Assembly: GCA_034429675.1 (NCBI GenBank) | Contig: DAOUFX010000442.1 | Location: forward strand, 1 to 7,539 | Length of the DNA: 7,539 nt | Reading direction: 5' to 3' | DNA from: JAKQHY01 sp034429675 | Lineage (GTDB): Bacteria > Chloroflexota > Anaerolineae > B4-G1 > SLSP01 | Shown: positions 1 through 5,556 of the stretch, piece after piece | How the letters are laid out: each line of letters starts with the position of its first letter | Position numbering within the stretch: position 1 is the stretch's first letter | Translations under genes and position numbers: made by a program | The notes under the pieces: generated by a model | Database searches by the model: none | What the model was told of the DNA's origin: nothing | Seen by the model: the letters and a program-made list of their open reading frames with translations, nothing else

Positions 1-1
1 C

Positions 2-2044
2 CGCACCGTCGAGTTGCGGCTGGCAAAATCCGGCGCGCTCCTGGCCTACCTGGCCGTGACCGGAAAACCGCACAGTCGCGGCGCGCTGGCGACGCTGCTC
101 TGGCCGGAAAGTGACAGCGACCACGGCTTAACCTCGTTACGCAGTATCCTATTGGAGATCAATCAAACGCTTGGTCGCGGCTGGCTGATCTCCGACCGCA
201 AAACCGTCTATCTCAACCCCGAAGCCGACCTCTGGTTGGATGTTCAGAATTTCAGTACGCGCATCGCCGCATGTCGCGCCCACGGGCACGCCGAAAGCGG
301 TATTTGCGAGCGTTGCCTGCCGCTTCTGACGACGGCCGCGAACCTCTATCACGGCGATTTTATGGCCGGGTTTTCGCTGCGGGACAGCGTCAATTTCGAC
401 GAGTGGCAACTGTTCCAGGCCGAACATTTTCGCAAACTCCAGGCCAACGCTTTGACGCGGCTGGCGCAGTTCTTCGGCGATCAGGGGCCGGCGGGGATGG
501 AATCGGCCATCGGGTTTGCCCGGCAGTACGTGGAACTCGACCCACTCAATGAATCGGCGCACCGGCAGTTGATGCAATTGTACATCCAGAACGGGCAACG
601 CAACGAAGCGCGGCGGCAGTACCAGTTGTGCGAACAAATGTTGGACAGGGAGTTGGGGGTGACTCCTTCCGAAGCTACCCGCGCGTTGTTGCAACAGGGC
701 GGCCCAACGCCGCGACCGGTGGAGCCTATCCTCGATCATTTTTCAGCTCTGCCGAACTCAACGCCGGGCGCCACCCCACCCCACCCCGCGCCGGGCGCAC
801 CGGCTTTTTCGGGTTTGCCGGCGCGGCTGACGCCCTTCCTGGGGCGCGAGGCCGAACGCGCGGCGACGGCTTTCCTGCTTCGCGGCACTCCCACCTGCCG
901 GCTGGTCACGCTGGTGGGACCGGGCGGGATCGGCAAGACCCGGTTGGCGCTGCAAATCGCTGAAGATATCGGGCCGGTGTTCCCGCACGGCGTCGTTTTT
1001 GTGTCTTTGGATTCGGTAGATTTCGCGGATTACCTCGTCCCCACCATTCTTGAAGCCTTGCCGTTTGCGCCGCGTCACGAAGAGGCAAATCTGGACACGT
1101 TGCTCGCCTGTCTACGTGACAAAGGCCTGTTGTTATTGCTAGACAGCTTCGACAACCTGCTCGGCCACACGGATGTGTTGGAATCCATCCTGCAGGCGGC
1201 CCCACAGGTCAAACTGCTGGTCACGTCCCCGGAACCTTTGTATTTGCACGGAGAATGGTTGGTCAAGGTGACCGGCATCGAATATCCGCCCGAAAATGCC
1301 GGGCACATCCAGGATTACTATGCCGTCCAGCTGTTTCTGCAGGCGGCCCGCCGGGTTCTGCCCGATTTTGCGCCGGCTGCCGGAGATTGGGCGTGGATCG
1401 GGCGCATCTGCCGGTTGGTGGACGGCATGCCCCTGGCCATCGAGCTGGCGGCGACGTGGATGCGGATGCTTTCGTGCCGTGAAATCGCGTTGCGCATCGA
1501 GGATAACCTCGAATTCCTGTCCACCTCCTTGCGCAACGTCCCGCCGCGCCATCGCAGCCTGCGGGCCGTTTTCGAGCACACGTGGAACCTGCTTTCTCCC
1601 GAAGAACGCCGGGTTTTCCAGCAAATCTCAGTTTTTGTCGGCGGGTTTTGCGAGGATGCCGCCGTCCATGTAGCGCAGGCGCCGCTGACGGTTCTGCTCG
1701 CGCTGGTAGACCGGGGGCTGCTGCATCGCCAGGCGTCGGGGCGGTACGATCGCCATCCGCTGCTGTGGGGGTACGCCGCCGAAAAACTCGCCGCCGACCC
1801 CTCCGGCCAGGACGCCGTGCGGGAGCGTCACAGCGCGTATTACACAGCTTTTTTAAAGGAAAGACTGTCCCAGTTGACCCATAATTCCAAAGCGACCCTC
1901 GCCATCATCGAAGCCGATATCGAAAACATCCGCGCCGCTCTGCACTGGTCGGTTGCACACCCACCGGCTGCCGACAACGGGCAAACTTTGGAACAACTCT
2001 ACTATTCTTATGAAAAGCGCGAGTGGTTGAAGCGTGAAGCGTGA
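2..2044 (+). CDS. SARP/BTAD transcriptional regulator fused to NB-ARC ATPase (5' partial; C-terminus shortened)
   Basis: Probable ATP-dependent cytosolic transcription activator. The frame is open to the left edge, so the true start lies outside; the TTG at 14 is only the first possible in-window start. Residues are counted from 14. About 1-75 are the end of the winged-helix DNA-binding domain (LLAYLAV, LATLLWPESD). About 76-230 are the BTAD helical domain (YHGDFMAGF, ELDPLNESAHR, ELGVTPSEAT). A Pro/Ala-rich linker spans about 231-270. The NB-ARC ATPase follows: Walker A GPGGIGKT 302-309 with Lys308, Walker B LLLLLD ending at Asp377, GMPLAIELA from 471, then the winged-helix segment HRSLRAVFEHTWNLLSPEE. 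Relatives usually continue with several hundred residues of TPR repeats; here the protein stops after about one helix (EQLYYSYEKREW), and the last residues, LKREA, are encoded by a heptamer array. It may be a truncated or decaying gene, or a short functional form. Family is sure; activity is not. Confidence 0.9.
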   Translation, partial: RTVELRLAKSGALLAYLAVTGKPHSRGALATLLWPESDSDHGLTSLRSILLEINQTLGRGWLISDRKTVYLNPEADLWLDVQNFSTRIAACRAHGHAESGICERCLPLLTTAANLYHGDFMAGFSLRDSVNFDEWQLFQAEHFRKLQANALTRLAQFFGDQGPAGMESAIGFARQYVELDPLNESAHRQLMQLYIQNGQRNEARRQYQLCEQMLDRELGVTPSEATRALLQQGGPTPRPVEPILDHFSALPNSTPGATPPHPAPGAPAFSGLPARLTPFLGREAERAATAFLLRGTPTCRLVTLVGPGGIGKTRLALQIAEDIGPVFPHGVVFVSLDSVDFADYLVPTILEALPFAPRHEEANLDTLLACLRDKGLLLLLDSFDNLLGHTDVLESILQAAPQVKLLVTSPEPLYLHGEWLVKVTGIEYPPENAGHIQDYYAVQLFLQAARRVLPDFAPAAGDWAWIGRICRLVDGMPLAIELAATWMRMLSCREIALRIEDNLEFLSTSLRNVPPRHRSLRAVFEHTWNLLSPEERRVFQQISVFVGGFCEDAAVHVAQAPLTVLLALVDRGLLHRQASGRYDRHPLLWGYAAEKLAADPSGQDAVRERHSAYYTAFLKERLSQLTHNSKATLAIIEADIENIRAALHWSVAHPPAADNGQTLEQLYYSYEKREWLKREA

Positions 2045-2062
2045 AGCGTGAAACGTGAGACC
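2028..2062 (+). repeat. Heptamer tandem array, unit TGAAGCG
   Basis: Three exact TGAAGCG units (2028-2034, 2035-2041, 2042-2048) are followed by TGAAACG (2049-2055) and a decayed TGAGACC (2056-2062). The array straddles the end of the regulator gene: the first two units are coding, and the third supplies its TGA stop at 2042-2044. Because 7 is not a multiple of 3, the unit runs through all three frames, so any frame entering the array soon meets a TGA. Confidence 0.85.
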
Positions 2063-2068
2063 GGTACA

Positions 2069-2096
2069 GGTGATTCGTAATGCGTAATGCGTTGAC
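2069..2096 (+). repeat. Heptamer tandem array, unit CGTAATG
   Basis: Two exact CGTAATG units (2076-2082 and 2083-2089) lie between related seven-base pieces, GGTGATT (2069-2075) and CGTTGAC (2090-2096). It is the second of the distinct heptamer families in the 2045-2193 intergenic region. The copy number is low, so alone it would be unremarkable; its period matches the arrays on either side. Confidence 0.65.
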
Positions 2097-2101
2097 TTGG
2101 C

Positions 2102-2112
2102 GCAAATTTTGC
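2102..2112. other. Short AT-centred palindrome between heptamer arrays
   Basis: GCAAATTTTGC is a perfect inverted repeat (GCAAA / TTTGC around one central T) in the stretch separating the CGTAATG array from the TTKNRAC array. It could be an operator for the downstream acetyltransferase gene or a chance match. No second copy occurs in the other intergenic regions of the window. Confidence 0.25.
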
Positions 2113-2115
2113 CTG

Positions 2116-2183
2116 CTCTTAACTTGAAACTTGCGACTTGCAACTAACTTTCGACTTTTGACTTTAGACTTTAGACTATTCAC
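2116..2183 (+). repeat. Heptamer leader island, unit TTKNRAC, upstream of the GNAT gene
   Basis: After CTCTTAAC (2116-2123) come TTGAAAC, TTGCGAC and TTGCAAC (2124-2144), a four-base piece TAAC (2145-2148), then TTTCGAC, TTTTGAC and two TTTAGAC units (2149-2176). A final divergent unit, TATTCAC (2177-2183), abuts the Shine-Dalgarno. The RAC trinucleotide recurs every seven bases with one +4 step at TAAC. The tract is clearly richer in A and T than the flanking genes. A shorter relative of the same plan stands before the minus-strand gene that starts at 4443. Heptanucleotide tandem repeats called STRRs are known between cyanobacterial genes; any relation is only by analogy. Confidence 0.85.
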
Positions 2184-2187
2184 GGAG
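2184..2187 (+). promoter_or_regulatory. Shine-Dalgarno for the GNAT gene
   Basis: GGAG ends six bases before the ATG at 2194. It decides the start: the same frame is open upstream to a TTG at 2131, but that extension is translated heptamer repeat and has no ribosome site of its own. Confidence 0.75.
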
Positions 2188-2193
2188 AAAACC

Positions 2194-3009
2194 ATGTCCG
2201 AACTTGTGGAACCCACGTCCTCTGATGTGTATGCCGATGTCATTGACGCGAATCTCATCGAGAAATCGTTGAGTTTTGCGCATTTCTTCGGCGGCGAGAT
2301 TCACGGACCCAACCCGCTGTGGTTTACCACCGGACCGACGATGCCGTCCAACAACGGCGTGGTCAGCGCGCATTTTTCCGTTTCGACGATGGATGCGGAG
2401 ATCAAGGCGTTGGTCAAGATATTCCGGGCGCAGAAACGCCCTTTGACGTGGTGGGTGGGCCCGCGCACTTTCCCGGCCAATCTGGGGCAGGCTTTGCAGC
2501 GCTACGGGCTGATGCACAACCGGGATATGATCGGCATGGCGATGGAACTGCAGGACTTGCGGATGCCTGAGGACGCCCCGGCCATCGAGTTCGAGCCGGT
2601 GCAGGATCGCAAAGCGCTCCGGGCCTGGTACGATGTGGTGCTGGAATGTTTTCCAACGACGTACAGCCAGAAGTATCTGGATGCGTTGGCCGCCATCAGC
2701 CTGCGCCCAAACACGGAATGGTTGCATTATGTGGGGCGCGTCCAGGGAGAAATTCTCACGGCCAGCTCACTCTATTTGGGCGGCGGCGTCGCCGGTCTGT
2801 ACAACCTGGGCACGGTGGTCAAGGCGCGCGGGCGCGGGTTGGGCGCAGCGACCACGGTGCTGAGTTTCGCGGCGGCCCGCGAGTTGGGGTATCGCATCGG
2901 CACGTTACAGACAACGTATCCCAATGCCTTGCGCATGTATCATCATTTGGGGTTTGAGGTATACTGTAAAATCGGAATTTACCGGTATCAACCGCAAGCT
3001 GAGGTGTAA
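2194..3009 (+). CDS. GNAT-family N-acetyltransferase
   Basis: Predicted cytosolic acetyl-CoA-dependent acyltransferase of 271 residues; the acceptor cannot be told from sequence. The C-terminal half (about 130-268) carries the GNAT core. The acetyl-CoA pyrophosphate-binding motif A is RGRGLG at 212-217 (pattern R/QxxGxG/A), after the strand GLYNLGTVV, and motif B is NALRMYHHLGF at 244-254, typical of the family's last helix and strand. The N-terminal half (about 1-125) has no signal peptide or membrane segment. Its pattern LTWWVGPRTFPANLGQALQRYGL ... MAMELQDL resembles the degenerate first domain of two-domain GNAT proteins, so this is probably a tandem-GNAT type with one active site. The start is fixed by GGAG six bases upstream. 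It precedes the L,D-transpeptidase gene by 34 bases and is likely co-transcribed with it, but nothing shows a shared substrate. Confidence 0.88.
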   Translation: MSELVEPTSSDVYADVIDANLIEKSLSFAHFFGGEIHGPNPLWFTTGPTMPSNNGVVSAHFSVSTMDAEIKALVKIFRAQKRPLTWWVGPRTFPANLGQALQRYGLMHNRDMIGMAMELQDLRMPEDAPAIEFEPVQDRKALRAWYDVVLECFPTTYSQKYLDALAAISLRPNTEWLHYVGRVQGEILTASSLYLGGGVAGLYNLGTVVKARGRGLGAATTVLSFAAARELGYRIGTLQTTYPNALRMYHHLGFEVYCKIGIYRYQPQAEV

Positions 3010-3023
3010 CTATCGCAGCGAGA

Positions 3024-3032
3024 GGAGGAGAG
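3024..3032 (+). promoter_or_regulatory. Purine-rich Shine-Dalgarno region for the L,D-transpeptidase gene
   Basis: GGAGGAGAG lies between the GNAT stop (3009) and the chosen ATG (3044). The best anti-SD matches end 11-15 bases before the ATG, a little long. The in-frame TTG at 3041 would be three bases closer. Either start yields essentially the same Tat signal peptide. Confidence 0.6.
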
Positions 3033-3043
3033 AACGAGCATTG

Positions 3044-4075
3044 ATGAAGACGGATACATTGAATCGGCGTGAATTTTTGAAACTGGGGACTGCGGCTCTG
3101 TTAGGCGCCGCCGCGCAGGCGGCGCTGCCGGCTATGCCCGGTTACGCCAAATCGGGCGTTTACGAGGAACCGGCGCCGCCGCCCAAACCTTTCGGGCGCA
3201 TCATCAGTTGGAGCATGCAGTCGGTGCGCGAGCAGCCGACCACCGACGCGAAACGGGTGACGCAATTGCCCCACGACACCGTGATTCCTCTGTACGCCGC
3301 CGTCGCCGGGAGCGCTCCCTGGCCGAGCAACAACCTCTGGTATCAGACGACAGACGGCTACATTCACAGCGGCTACGTCCAGCCGGCAGACAACACGCTG
3401 CAAACCGATTTCCCCACCGTGGTGCGGGCGCCGGGTTTCTGGGCCGAGGTGTGCATGCCCTACGCCGAAGCCCGTTGGAACCCCGCCAGCCCCTACGTCG
3501 CCCAAAAACTTTATTATGAGACGGTCTACCGCGTGGTCGGGGCCGTGCAAGATGAAGCCGGCGCGTGGTGGTACCAGCTTCAGGATGGCATCACCTGGTC
3601 GCCGGGGCCTTACGTGCCCGCCGGAACCATGCGCCAGTTCACGCCGCTAGATATCGCGCCGCTGTGTCCGTATAAGCCGGGGAAATGGATCGAGATCAAA
3701 CTGGCGGATCAAGTGTTGACCTGCTACGAAGACACCACGCCGGTTTTCACTACCCGCGTCGCGTCGGGGGTGTGGGACACGCCGACCCCGCGCGGGGAAT
3801 TCAAGGTGCTCTACAAACGCCACACGCAGCGGATGATCGGAGAGGACTACGATCTGGCCGGCGTCGCGTTCCCCACGTACTTCACCTGGTCAGGCGTCGC
3901 CATCCACGGCACATACTGGCACAACGATTACGGGCGACCGCACAGCCACGGCTGTCTGAACGTGCCGAGTTCAGCGGCGCGCTGGATCTTCCGGTGGACC
4001 GATCCCTCCGTGCCCTATTACGAGCACACGTTGCGCGTCAAGGGCGACGAAGGCACCCGCGTCGTCGTGATCTGA
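3044..4075 (+). CDS. L,D-transpeptidase (YkuD domain) with Tat signal and SH3-like repeats
   Basis: Predicted exported cysteine transpeptidase of 343 residues that makes or edits peptide cross-links in peptidoglycan outside the membrane. The N-terminus shows a twin-arginine signal, NRREFLKLG, with Arg8-Arg9, followed by an Ala/Leu-rich segment to about residue 30. About 50-115 and 130-205 look like two SH3-like, possibly wall-binding, beta modules (WSMQSVREQPTTDAK ... DGYIHSGYVQPADN; YVAQKLYYETVYRVV ... WYQLQDGITWSPGPYVPAG). The YkuD catalytic domain covers about 214-343. It includes IHG with His288 and the signature SHGCLN at 301-306, where Cys304 is the predicted nucleophile and His302 its partner. 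All expected catalytic residues are present and the domain runs to the end, so the gene appears intact. Its stop is two bases from the end of the convergent gene, leaving no room for a separate terminator. Confidence 0.93.
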   Translation: MKTDTLNRREFLKLGTAALLGAAAQAALPAMPGYAKSGVYEEPAPPPKPFGRIISWSMQSVREQPTTDAKRVTQLPHDTVIPLYAAVAGSAPWPSNNLWYQTTDGYIHSGYVQPADNTLQTDFPTVVRAPGFWAEVCMPYAEARWNPASPYVAQKLYYETVYRVVGAVQDEAGAWWYQLQDGITWSPGPYVPAGTMRQFTPLDIAPLCPYKPGKWIEIKLADQVLTCYEDTTPVFTTRVASGVWDTPTPRGEFKVLYKRHTQRMIGEDYDLAGVAFPTYFTWSGVAIHGTYWHNDYGRPHSHGCLNVPSSAARWIFRWTDPSVPYYEHTLRVKGDEGTRVVVI

Positions 4076-4077
4076 CC

Positions 4078-4443
4078 TTACGCCAGCATGTCGGTGAACG
4101 GCATGCTGAACGATCCCATACTGGGGATGTTCACACTCATGCTGATGGTGTGCTGACCGGGGTCAAGCGCTCCGGGCACGTACACCGTCAGCACCGCGCC
4201 GTAGTGGACGTACAGCGGCGCCGACCACGTCAGCTCGCGCACCGGGCGGACTTTGCCGCCCATCTCGACGGTCACGCCGTCGAGAGAACGCTCCGCGTTG
4301 TCCACGGTCAGTTTCACGATGCCGCTGATGTCCCCGGAGTCCACCAGATTTTTGACCTGGAAGACGAACCCGTCCCCCCGGTTCGCCAGACTGTTTTTGA
4401 CGTACAATTTCTGAACATCTCCTGAAAACATGTCGAAACCCAT
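4078..4443 (-). CDS. Small beta-rich protein, C-glycoside deglycosidase beta-subunit-like (DUF6379-type), tentative
   Basis: A 121-residue protein without signal peptide, membrane segment or cysteine. Alternating hydrophobic residues throughout suggest a beta sandwich. The order of features recalls the DUF6379 / C-glycoside deglycosidase beta-subunit family: an N-terminal VKNSLAN and GFVFQVKN (15-32), a central LTVDN (45-49), and a late PGALDPGQHTISM (90-102) before a final strand. In characterised examples the small beta subunit pairs with a sugar-isomerase-like alpha subunit that cleaves C-C-linked glycosides; no such gene is in this window, so substrate and function are open. The resemblance is recalled from family patterns, not from a search. 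The ATG at 4443 is supported by AGGAGG five bases upstream. It lies 62 bases after the zinc-ribbon gene on the same strand and may be the last gene of that transcript. It converges on the transpeptidase gene with two bases between stops. Confidence 0.75.
   Translation of the reverse strand: MGFDMFSGDVQKLYVKNSLANRGDGFVFQVKNLVDSGDISGIVKLTVDNAERSLDGVTVEMGGKVRPVRELTWSAPLYVHYGAVLTVYVPGALDPGQHTISMSVNIPSMGSFSMPFTDMLA
4084..4108. other. 7-bp stem-loop at the convergent gene ends
   Basis: CAGCATG (4084-4090) and CATGCTG (4102-4108) are perfect inverted repeats around an 11-base loop. They lie nine bases past the transpeptidase stop and inside the last codons of the minus-strand small gene. On the plus strand no T run follows, so it is not a standard intrinsic terminator. 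A second CATGCTGA at 4138-4145 could compete for pairing. Both may simply reflect Met/Ala/Ser codons at the protein end. Confidence 0.25.
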
Positions 4444-4448
4444 AGAAG

Positions 4449-4454
4449 CCTCCT
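4449..4454 (-). promoter_or_regulatory. Shine-Dalgarno for the small beta-rich gene
   Basis: CCTCCT on the plus strand reads AGGAGG on the minus strand, five bases before the ATG at 4443. It is a strong match and fixes the start. It directly follows the heptamer leader. Confidence 0.85.
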
Positions 4455-4483
4455 GAGAATAGTTTCAAGTTGCAAGTTAAGAG
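4455..4483 (-). repeat. Second, shorter heptamer leader (TTGNNAC units)
   Basis: Read on the minus strand, CTCTTAAC is followed by TTGCAAC (4475-4469), TTGAAAC (4468-4462) and TATTCTC (4461-4455), then AGGAGG and the ATG. CTCTTAACTTG at 4483-4473 is an exact 11-base match to 2116-2126, and the terminal unit TATTCTC matches TATTCAC at 2177-2183 except for one base. This is a contracted version of the island before the GNAT gene, on the opposite strand and before an unrelated gene. Confidence 0.8.
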
Positions 4484-4505
4484 GTGGGCTGGCGAATGCT
4501 AAATT

Positions 4506-5543
4506 TCACAGCTCGTCGTCCCAGGCAGCGGCGGTCGCATCATGGAGCTGGCCGGAGTTGTTGGCGAGGGGAAGTTTGTCCAGCGGGCAGAGCGACTGCA
4601 CCCGTCCCCAGCAGTCTGCTTCGATGCGCCAGATTTTTTCTTCCCACACCGTATGTTTGGCCCCAAACATTTCCGCCGTCTGTTCGACCCGTTTTTTCTC
4701 GCGGAGCAACAATCGCACGCCGCCGTTTTCGGGGACACGAATGACTTCGACCACTTCGTATTTCCGTTGCGTAGAGGGTTCTGCCGGGAGCTTGGGCGAC
4801 GCTGTGTTGCCGGGTTTTCCCGATGCACCGGGGCTGCCTGGCGCGCCATCGAAGATTCCCAGGTTTTGCGCCGCAGCTTCTACCACTACCCGCAGCAACT
4901 GGTGCGTGTGGACGAAAATCGGCTGCGGAACGCGCTGATCCAGACGCTCGATGTAGTTTTGGATGGCCAGAAGCGTGAACGACGCCGTGAAAAAGACGTA
5001 GATCGGCGAGTAGGCCGCCGCAAAAGCGAGCTTGAGCACCGGCTCCGGCACCGGCCACATCTTGTGCAGCACAAAGGCGACCAGCCCGAAAGCGCACCCG
5101 GCGATAAACGTCAGGGCGATGGCAAGGGTCAGCGGGGAATTGTTGGCGCGATAGACCTGCGAAGCCCACCAGCGCTCGCGCCAGAAGAGGCGTTTGATGT
5201 GCAGCAAAACGAGCACCATCAGCGATATGCCGATGCTGAACACGGTCATCAGCGGGTGGTGCAGCGAGTTCGGGCGGTGGTTCCAGTACATCCACATCCC
5301 CAGCGCGCCGACGCTGGGCAGCAGGCCCAATACGCCGCCGTGCAAGAGAAAGCGCAGGAGCGAAAACCCCTCGCGTTCCCAGGCTGTCACGTCGCTTTTG
5401 CAGCGCGGGCACAGACGTTTCCCGCCGGTCTCTGCGCCGCATTGGTGACACAGGTTTTCCCCGCGACCCAACGGTTGCCCGCAGACAGGACACAGACAAT
5501 TACGACGGTCGTATTCTCCCCGGCACGTTCGGCATATCGGCAT
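4506..5543 (-). CDS. Double zinc-ribbon, four-helix membrane protein with collagen-like linker
   Basis: A 345-residue protein not assigned to a named family. Residues 4-21 form one zinc ribbon (Cys4-x2-Cys7, Cys18-x2-Cys21) and 32-48 a second (Cys32-x2-Cys35, Cys45-x2-Cys48). Four likely membrane helices follow, at about 62-87, 98-120, 138-160 and 169-194. A soluble tail then includes five Gly-x-y triplets at 233-247 (GAP GSP GAS GKP GNT) and ends in an acidic C-terminus (WDDEL). With an even helix number, zinc ribbons and tail should lie on the same side, probably the cytosol. The region about 259-330 looks like a small alpha/beta domain (YEVVEVIRV, VRLLLREKKRVEQ, EEKIWRIEADCW). The start at 5543 is chosen over an earlier in-frame ATG at 5585 because GGAGG lies five bases upstream and the earlier one overlaps the preceding gene. 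It begins 13 bases after the DUF4139 gene, so an operon is very likely. Function unknown. Confidence 0.88.
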   Translation of the reverse strand: MPICRTCRGEYDRRNCLCPVCGQPLGRGENLCHQCGAETGGKRLCPRCKSDVTAWEREGFSLLRFLLHGGVLGLLPSVGALGMWMYWNHRPNSLHHPLMTVFSIGISLMVLVLLHIKRLFWRERWWASQVYRANNSPLTLAIALTFIAGCAFGLVAFVLHKMWPVPEPVLKLAFAAAYSPIYVFFTASFTLLAIQNYIERLDQRVPQPIFVHTHQLLRVVVEAAAQNLGIFDGAPGSPGASGKPGNTASPKLPAEPSTQRKYEVVEVIRVPENGGVRLLLREKKRVEQTAEMFGAKHTVWEEKIWRIEADCWGRVQSLCPLDKLPLANNSGQLHDATAAAWDDEL

Positions 5544-5548
5544 GATGT

Positions 5549-5553
5549 CCTCC
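5549..5553 (-). promoter_or_regulatory. Shine-Dalgarno for the zinc-ribbon membrane gene
   Basis: CCTCC on the plus strand reads GGAGG on the minus strand, five bases before the ATG at 5543. It lies in the 13-base gap after the TAA stop of the upstream gene (5559-5557), which supports translational linkage of the two genes and the shorter start. Confidence 0.85.
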
Positions 5554-5556
5554 GCG

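Noticed and set aside
149..739. Minus-strand open frame of 196 codons opposite the regulator
   Set aside because: It is antisense to the well-supported BTAD region and has no recognisable motifs.
2092..2120. Promoter with TTGACT as -35 box in the heptamer region
   Set aside because: TTGACT occurs at 2092-2097 and 2158-2163, but neither has a convincing -10 box at 16-18 bases. TTGAC-like strings arise naturally from the heptamer units, so no promoter is called.
2028..2183. CRISPR array
   Set aside because: Units are seven bases, directly adjacent and of several sequences. There are no spacers of CRISPR size and no cas genes.
2131..2193. N-terminal extension of the acetyltransferase to a TTG at 2131
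   Set aside because: The extra residues (RLATNFRLLTLDFRLF) are translated heptamer repeat. The ATG at 2194 has a proper Shine-Dalgarno.
2924..3043. N-terminal extension of the transpeptidase to an ATG at 2924
   Set aside because: It would overlap the end of the acetyltransferase gene and bury the twin-arginine signal, which must be near the N-terminus.
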